Made by a program: the position numbers and the translations under genes. Of a stretch of 64,000 nt of DNA, positions 56,657 to 64,000 are shown piece by piece. Each line of letters starts with the position of its first letter. The first letter of the stretch is position 1. This DNA comes from Thermothielavioides terrestris NRRL 8126 (taxonomy: Eukaryota > Ascomycota > Sordariomycetes > Sordariales > Chaetomiaceae), in assembly GCF_000226115.1 (NCBI RefSeq), contig NC_016460.1, forward strand, positions 2,542,001 through 2,606,000, in the 5' to 3' direction. Under the pieces are notes generated by a model, which was not told the origin of the DNA, did not search any database, and saw only the letters and a list, made by a program, of their open reading frames with translations.

Positions 56657-58609
56657 TTGTGACCAGGCCCGGAGCACGCCCCGTCGCAACAATGAACCAG
56701 TTCGCGAACAGATTCCAGCGCTGTCTCTCGAGATCGTCGAGGTTCTACACAGTGATGTAGCTGCTTCTTCTGTTCGTATCTGAGCCCTTCCTGCTGTTTG
56801 CCCCACTGCCAGATCTGTAGTGTACGTACGCTACAACTGCGAAGAAGTTGGGGTTGAAATGAGCTCAAGAAAAAGTTACCATTTTCAGCGACAGACCGAC
56901 CCTCAACCTTGTGAGCTTCGGGGGCTGCGGCAGGGGTGAAGCTAGCGCAGCCCTGTGGGCCATGTTCGTGAATCAGTGGCAGAGGCGCTCTGTATGTGCA
57001 CTCATAACGTGAACTCCCTGAAAACTCTCCGTAACTGCCCAGAAGGCGCAATGACCAAGGTATCTTAAATTCATACCCTTTCTCCCAACCTTCTCTTTCA
57101 TTTTCGTGCTTGCTCCTTTTCTAACTTCCCCCTTGTCTCCTCAACTTGATTGTCTTTCTGGCATAAAGTTTGAGCTTACGGAAGCAATGGACAATCTGGA
57201 CAATCTGAAACCTTGTTTAAGGTTCCTCATACCTGCTACTGTGTACTGTGCATGGGAGATAGGTAAGGTACCCAGTATGCACCAGAGACTGTTAAGAGCG
57301 GACATGTAATGGTGAATACCTTACCTTAATATACTCAAGCAATTACAGCGTAACGTAAAGTATATGACCTTGCTTGATTTTAGGTAAGCTAGGTACCTGA
57401 GTTTACCTCTTGACAAGGTAGTGTACTGGGTACCTTAGGTTGCTCGGTAATGTAAGGTACAAAACACCAATGGAAGCACCTACCTGGTATTTCCAAAGCT
57501 TCCTGGCAGGTATCAGCTCGGAGCTGATAAGGAGGGAAAGTCTGCCTGTGATGTAACGAAGATAATGCACTGTGCAGGCAGGGCAATTCCAGGACGCCCT
57601 TCCCCGCGTTCCCAGATCCCTGCGCCTGGAGCCTTCGAGCTTCGAGCAATTGCCTCCACCTGTGATGGTAAGCTAGCTACCAGCTGCTACCTTACTGTGG
57701 TAAGTTACACAACTGCCTTGCCTTCATCAACCAATCTGCCTGGTATCTGGTAGCACCAGAGCCGGCCGGATGTGTTGTTTGTTGCCCAATGCTTGCTTCG
57801 GTGGAAGGCCGTCTAGGCACGCAGCTCTCTTTTCAACCATATACCATCTCAATCCTATCTGGAGTCTTCCACAGCCTCTTATCCCAGGCTGCCCGATTGT
57901 TCGGGAAGCCGCGCATTTCCACTGTGTGCCTGCAGCCTGACGGTGAGCGAGCCAACCTCCGATTTGGGACATTTTGAGGCCCCGGTAGCCCACTTTAACT
58001 TTTCGTTGCGTCACTTCCACTGTGGAGGCGCACGTTCACTCACCTTTTCGTTCCCCACATTCTTCCTGTACCTACCTTGGTCGCCATAACTCAGCTGCTG
58101 GTGGTACGAGAGACGAAAGAAAGGAAAACCGAGAAAGGGCACGGCATAAGCTGCTTGATCCCGATTCAACATCCCACAGGCGGTACGCTGCTTACCTTAT
58201 TTTTTTTATCCCCGGGCCCCTCCCTTTGTCGTTTCTTGCTAGCCTCGGCATTTCACGGTGCTGCGGTTCCAGGTTTCTTAGTTACCGCTGCCCTTTGGAA
58301 ACGCGGCTTGCAAGTGCTCTAAAGCGGAACCGAAAGCTTAACTGCCTATTTCCTACCTACCTTACCTAGGTTGGCTGGCGCCCTGTGGCTTTTTCCCTGA
58401 GCTTGCCCAAAGCACCACTCAGCATCCACATGGTAGCGAACGATTCACCCCACCTTGCCCGGGCATTGCAGGGAACTTGATACCACACAACACCACCACA
58501 TGCTAACATCTGTGAGCTCAAGAAGCTGCCACCGAGCTTCTCCAGACGGAGCTCACCCGTTTGCGGAGCTACAACCGCTCTCCCCCATCCATCCTGTTCG
58601 CGAAGCCCG
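56657..58609. promoter_or_regulatory. Divergent region, POP3 / deubiquitinase
   Basis: About 1.95 kb between outward-facing start codons. The middle (57240-57460) is dense in GGTAAGGTA and TACCTTACC motifs. A perfect palindrome TATCAGCTCGGAGCTGATA lies at 57511-57529, with GATA in both arms. The stretch 58080-58610 is pyrimidine-rich toward the start codon. No gene is seen. Confidence 0.55.
57511..57529. promoter_or_regulatory. Perfect GATA-containing palindrome
   Basis: Nine-base arms TATCAGCTC and GAGCTGATA flank a single G. Each arm carries a GATA core in opposite orientation, compatible with paired GATA-factor binding, but its function is unknown. Confidence 0.5.
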
Positions 58610-61600
58610 ATGGCTCAAGCTCCGACAGCAGTCGATCCGTCGAGCGAACGTGCTGCCTCCTTCGAGCCCTGCTCAACACGGCCTAATCCTTTTGACGACA
58701 GCGATTTATCCTCCCGAAAGCGGCGGCGCACATCCCTCGCCAGCGGATCCCGCAGTCGCTCCGTCGAGACTGTCAATTCCTCACCACGTTCGCCCTCCAA
58801 GGGCACGCCGGCGCTGGAGCTCACGAGCGATTCTGCCATGAAGATCGACTCGGACCCCGCCAACCCCAGCACGCCGGAACAGCAGCTTCCCGACGCCGCG
58901 CCGGTGCCCCCGCCGAGTTCGAGCCGCGTCACCATCAATGTGCGGACGCCCTCGCAGCCTCTCGAGCCGATTCTTCCTTCGCCCCCCTCTCCATCCCCGA
59001 ACGGCTCCGCCTTGCGCCCCGCTGCCGCCGTCGATGCTGTCAGATCGAGCGTGGAGGGACCCGAAGCCGCCATGTCTGCGAACGATGCAACAATTGATGC
59101 CCTGGCGTCGTCGAGGTCAAGTAGCACGAGCCCGCCGGTCGAGGTCGTCTCGATGGACGGAGAAGATGACGTTGATTTCGAGGACGACGAGCCGGAGGTC
59201 ACCATGCTGGACGAGTCCGGCCGGTCCTTGGGCTATGACCCCACGGTCTCGTTCCCGTTTCATGATGCATCAGAGACATACCTCGACACAGTCATCCGGT
59301 TGCTACAATACTTGCCAACCCGTAAGCTCACAGTCCTTGCCACTAGCTTGGCTAGCTGCCCGTGGGTGGAAGGAAAGCACTGACATGTACATCCCAGACG
59401 ACCAAGTGTCACGCTGCTTCGCCGAGTGGATTGACCGATATCTGCTCTTCGTCAAGACCGCTTCGCCTCGCGCCATTGATGATTCATACTTTATGCACCG
59501 GGACATGTGGCAGCCGGTGCCCCAGTTGGTCTTGCACATGGTGAACCGAAAGTGAGTCTAAACACTTCGGCGCTTGGGCATTGTTGACGGGACTGATGTT
59601 TGTTGTAGGACGGCCTACCCCCGGTCCAGGGACATGCGGCAGGAGATCTTTGCGTTTTACAGGTCGTTTGCCGAGCTGACAGCCTTCTTCGTCGAATTCG
59701 ACTGCCGTGTCATTAAGAGCCCGGCTTTGTCCGACCAGGGGCGTCTGCAGGCTCTTGCTTCGCCGCCGTACGTTCATGCGCTCGGCGCGCTCTTACGCCG
59801 CGAGGAGGTGACACTCCATTCAACTCAGCTACGCAACGGCGACGAGGACTGGAGCTACCCTGCAGAGCTCGCAGCGATTCTCGACCGCTTCCAGAAATGC
59901 CCAGCCGTCCAGGGCGGTGCGCTCACCCACATCATTCAGCTCGCCCTGACCGAGCGACAGCTCGTGTCCCAGTTCCCAAGGCCGGTCACCGACCACCTGG
60001 GAAACCTATGTCTCATTGCGGGGAATATCCTGAAGTACGGCTTCCGCAGGATGCATGGCCCCCTCAACGAGCCTTTCCGACGCAACATCTCCTTGAGCTA
60101 TGCTTTCTTCACGAGCTTGGCCACCATGCTCTCGGACATCATCGACAAGAACCTCAACCAGCTCTCGCCAGATGGGGCGGGAAACCTTCTCGAAGGGCTG
60201 ACAGAGATATATCAAGCATGTCTCACTTCAAGCGGCGTCGTTCCTGCGGAGATCATCGACGAACATTTTGAGGCCCATCCCCGCGTCGCTCCTCATCATG
60301 TGCCCGAGGCAATGGCTTACCACTGGAAGTTCACCCACTTTGTCAGGCTCATCAAGTCTGGGCAGATGCAACTCCGCGTCATGGCTGTGAGTACAATGTG
60401 CAACGACCTGGTCGCCTTCTACCGGAAAAACACAGAACCGCACGCAAACGAAGCCATCGCCGCTCTCTGGCAGTATATCGCCAATTTTCTTCTCGAGACT
60501 GGTCTGGTCAACTACATCCTAGGCCCGACCTGCCACCCGGAGATTACGCTCGAGAGCAGCAACATTATTGGCTTCCTGGTCATCTCGGACACATATACCA
60601 ATGAACATACGGACGCCCTGTGGCAGACGGTCACGTCGACGCAGGACCCCCGGGTGTCCGACGCGCTACTTCGCATGATCGGCCGCATCCTCCACCTCTT
60701 CCCGCAGCAGCCCTTGATGCATTTCTTCGGGAAGCTGAACGCGGTGCCCGTAGAATTATTCGGCCCCGCCATGCGGGAATTCTGCGATCAGCTGCTCAGG
60801 CAACTCCTGAACAGGTTTCCGGACACGTTGCTCATGGACTCGGCTCCTTTTGACCTCTGCATCCGCCTGATCCGCCAGTCCTCAGGCTTGGGGACGCAAT
60901 CAGCTGTCGCCTATCCCGACATCCAGCAGTTTGCCGTCCACAAGTTCGAAAGCATCCTGACTCACGGCCCTGGCCAGGAGGGCCGGTGGAAGATTTACCG
61001 TGATTGTTTGAGTGACATCGCCCAGCGGTCCCCGTCCACGATCGGGAGCCTTTGGGTCCTCAAGCTGGCGACGCGTTTTCACCATGCGCGAGATCTGCGC
61101 GAGTTGACTTCCGAGCATGATCTGCCGAAGCTCTTGATCGATGAGCTCGAGGGTGCCATTTCCGCTGCGAAGGCTGCGGGCTTCCCGGCCGTCATCAGCG
61201 GGCCTCAGAACACGCCGCGGAAGGAACTTCTGATGGCCGTCATATTCCAGGAATCACAGTCTCTCACAAAAGGGCTCGGGTCGAAGCTGTGGGGTCTGCT
61301 TGTCGGCTCGGAAGCGGCTTGCCAGGCTGACCGGGACGTTGCCTGGCAGATCCTGACTGCTGCGATGAAGCGAAGCCAGGGCGAGAACCCCTTTACCTCG
61401 GCGTGTTTTGCCGAATATCTCCCTACCCTTGAGCCCCAATTCTTCTGTCAGGGTGCGCTTGACTTCGTCCGCGAAGGGGTTATGCCGCTCGTTAACGACC
61501 CGGCGAGCATTGCCCTTGACGATGACGACAACCCCGGTCATCCGGGAATCGAGCTGCTGTGGCGGATCGCTCTGACCGCGCCGACGGGCACAGTAGAGCA

Positions 61601-64000
61601 GCGAGCAATTCAGACGTTGGTCAACGACATCTACATCGAGAGCCGATCTATTCAGTCCTTTTCACATTACCGAGCTCGGAAAGTGCACTTGGCTCTTGTT
61701 GGCCGCTGTCTTCGTCAACTATCATCGGCAGCCCGGAAGTTAAATGGCTTCGCAGATGGTGCTGGGAGCCAGGATGAAGACTCCGCGGTGCTAGCTACCA
61801 AGGGCTGTCAGCATCAGGATCAGGGGCTTCTGTTCACTCGCTCTTTGGCGATCCTGAGAGAGTTCCATCGACTCCACCAAGCCCGGCCGCAGTTCTCCGC
61901 GCCGGATATGAGATCCCTCATGCTGGAACCCTTGAAGGCGGTCGAGGGTGAGTCGGCAGAGCTGAAATATCAGTCGTTCGACGGCGATAGACAGACCCCA
62001 GTCATGCCACTTAACATCGGCAAGCGCAACACTGCCGCATCGCTGCTGGCAAGTCTGCGGGAAGCCACAGGATTCGAGAGCTACCGAATCTTCTACCGCG
62101 GGCGGCCGTTTGTTCCGCAGGAAAGCGATATCTGCAAGTCCCTCGAAGATCTCCAAATCCACAACGGCATCATCCTTGTGAAAAAGGAGACCGATGCCCC
62201 GGCCTCACCGAGGATTCGTCCAGGTGCATCGCCGGTGGAAGTCGAGATCCTGAGCCACTTCGAGGAGTTGGGGGAGTACCTGTCCATGGAGGAAGAGTTC
62301 GCTCGTGAGGTAAGGTCCTTTTGTTGAATCGCGAATTTCTGCTGGCGCGATAGGGCTGACATTGACATCTTTGTAGATCTACGGCTTCTTGGTGAAACTC
62401 CCTGCCGACGAGAAGATCCTTGAGGCGATCGGTGATCCATCACGTTCCTACTTGGATATATTCCCCATCGGCCAGCCATTCAAGTCGCTATATGCAGTTC
62501 ATGCCCTGCATGAGTACCTCGGCTTGCAGCGCACGAGGTCTTCGCTCGATAGACGGAATTGGGAAAAAGATGACCATTCGAGTCAACGTAAGATGCGCTT
62601 GATTCGAGCGTTGTCTCTCGTCGTTCCTGCACTGTCCGACCCTCAACTCACTGCTCAATGCCCGAACCGGGAGAGGCGAATTGAGCTGGGTTCTGCCCTC
62701 GTAGAGTTGTTGGTTTCTCTACTTGCAGGTATGTCTGCCGCCGTGATCCAGCAGTCAACCCCAACCAACACAACACGTCTCCTAACCGCTCGCGGCCCCC
62801 TTTTTTTTGCTGTTACTTACATTTGCGATTCCAGATGCCGAGCTTCCGGCGTCAGCAGCTCAGTCCCTCGACGGCACCTTACTCGACCACCTACTTTCGA
62901 ACCTGTCGGTGGCTGCCTCATCGGACACTCCATTGGGTGCTCCTAAGCATGTATCCCTTTGCCTTCAGAGTATCCTGGAGTCGTGCTCCATGAGCGGCAC
63001 CTTCATGTCGGCATTTTGCGTCCATCCCGAAGTCCCGCGCGTGCTTGAGGACCTTCTGCTCAACGATGAGCGAGATCTTGTCAGGCACAACACGGCACTG
63101 CTCATCCGGCAGAAAACCTGTCCCATCAAGGAGAACGAATCGTATGTGCTTCCTGTCCGATATCCTCTTTTTGTACTCGGTTCTAACGTCATGTCTCTCT
63201 TGAAGCGTTCAAGAAATCGACTCAACAACCGCACAGTTCAGAGACTTCTTCTGGCATCTGGTCTCTCGACTCGTCAGGCCGGCGATTGCCCGCCCAAACA
63301 ACTCTGCAGAGGTTCTGGATCTTTGTTTTGTGATGCTTCGTACCCTACAAGACGCGGGGTCCGAAATCGCCAACGCCAAGCAGCTCTCAGATGACTGGTT
63401 CAACCTACTCCTCAACTATACGACGACAGAGGTAAGTTGAGCATTTGTCCCGGGTTTGCCGTCGCGGGGTCGCTAATTGTTCGCGTACCCAGGATCCAAC
63501 GAAGCCTGCCAACGTGGACTTGGTCGCGGCTGGTCTCGTTCGACTTCTGCATGCCCTCGTGTGCCTTGGGAATGAGGATATCAGCCAGGATGTCCTTCCA
63601 GCGAGGTTCGTTTTTAAATATATATATACATCTTTATTTATTTTTTTATTTTAAAAGTGTCTCAACTGGCTTGGCGATCTAACCGTATTTTCTGCAGCGG
63701 CGTTGCTCGGAAGCTCTTCTGGAAGCATCTCTTCCCCCCGCGCAACGAGACGACGGGAGAATATGAGCCCAGCCACCCGATTGCTTGCGATGAAACTCGG
63801 AGATGGCTGAAGGAGATCATTTGCACCGTGGTCAAAGGTGACCGAGCCCAGCTGATGTGGGCGCTGGAGGACAATGGCGACCTGGTTCCAGTCTACCCGG
63901 AAGAAGAGGGTGAGGGATAGCCACCCTTATCTTGAGTGCCTCTCCATCGCTAATCTAGTTCTCCTAGACTTCTATTCCTATGAGCTGCCACAGCAGTTCG
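58610..64000 (+). CDS. Large USP9X/USP34-like ubiquitin C-terminal hydrolase, 3' partial
   Basis: Visible exons are 58610-59321, 59398-59551, 59609-62309, 62377-62728, 62835-63141, 63206-63431, 63493-63605, 63698-63909 and 63968 to the edge: 1603 codons so far, with every junction in phase and GT-AG. The N-terminus is disordered (RPNPFDDSDLSSRKRRRTS), then a long helical-repeat region. A ubiquitin-like segment lies near 1085-1155 (SYRIFYRGRPFVPQES, DLQIHNGIILVKKE). The last exon, ending YSYELPQQF, leads toward the peptidase C19 core; the Cys box and His box must lie beyond the window. I recall fungal homologues of about 2500 aa with this N-terminus. The expected role is removal of ubiquitin from substrates; targets are unknown. 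Identification depends on remembered similarity because no catalytic residue is visible. Confidence 0.83.

Noticed and set aside
1..64000. tRNA, rRNA, CRISPR or integrase/attachment-site features
   Set aside because: No convincing A-box/B-box pair, no rRNA-like block and no regularly spaced direct repeats were seen on reading; a eukaryotic nuclear segment is not expected to hold CRISPR arrays.

Overview
The window looks like a chromosome segment of a filamentous ascomycete, most likely a sordariomycete close to Sordariales/Chaetomiaceae. The reasons are GC-rich coding sequence, many short introns with GTRNGT donors and CTAAC/CTGAC-like branch sites, and proteins such as PEX26, BUD4 and a STE12 with two C2H2 fingers. 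Exon-intron structures were assembled by hand from splice signals, reading phase and remembered family conservation; no search was run. Sixteen protein-coding genes are supported, fifteen complete and one cut by the right edge.

Layout from left to right. ECL1-type regulator (2963-4163, +) faces a DRS2-type P4-ATPase flippase (7567-11835, -). A CRIPT protein (12794-13268, +), an epoxide hydrolase (13838-15016, -), a pinin/MemA splicing protein (16134-17323, -), PHF5A/Rds3 of SF3b (17933-18436, +) and PEX26 (18815-20336, -) follow. UTP10 (21370-26856, -) and NOC3 (27265-29334, +) are divergent from a 408-base promoter. A gene-poor stretch of about 9.2 kb (29335-38516) holds two non-autonomous transposons with clear terminal inverted repeats and target-site duplications, plus TAGTG microsatellites. 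STE12 (38517-41014, +) comes next, then FAF1 (43005-44138, -) and HIS6 (44523-45481, +) from a shared 384-base promoter, BUD4 (46516-50786, -), an alternative NADH dehydrogenase (53446-55141, +), the RNase P/MRP subunit POP3 (55770-56656, -) and a very large USP-type deubiquitinase (58610 to beyond 64000, +).

Functionally most genes are housekeeping. Ribosome biogenesis is represented four times (UTP10, NOC3, FAF1, POP3) and splicing-associated proteins three times within 5.7 kb (CRIPT, pinin, PHF5A). STE12 and BUD4 act in morphogenesis, mating and septation. The most unusual content is the pair of MITE-like elements: a 396-base element flanked by TA with 78-base TIRs and a telomere-like AT-rich core, and a 487-base element with a 9-base target duplication and repeat-bearing TIRs of about 82 bases. 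No tRNA, rRNA, CRISPR array or secondary-metabolite cluster was recognised.
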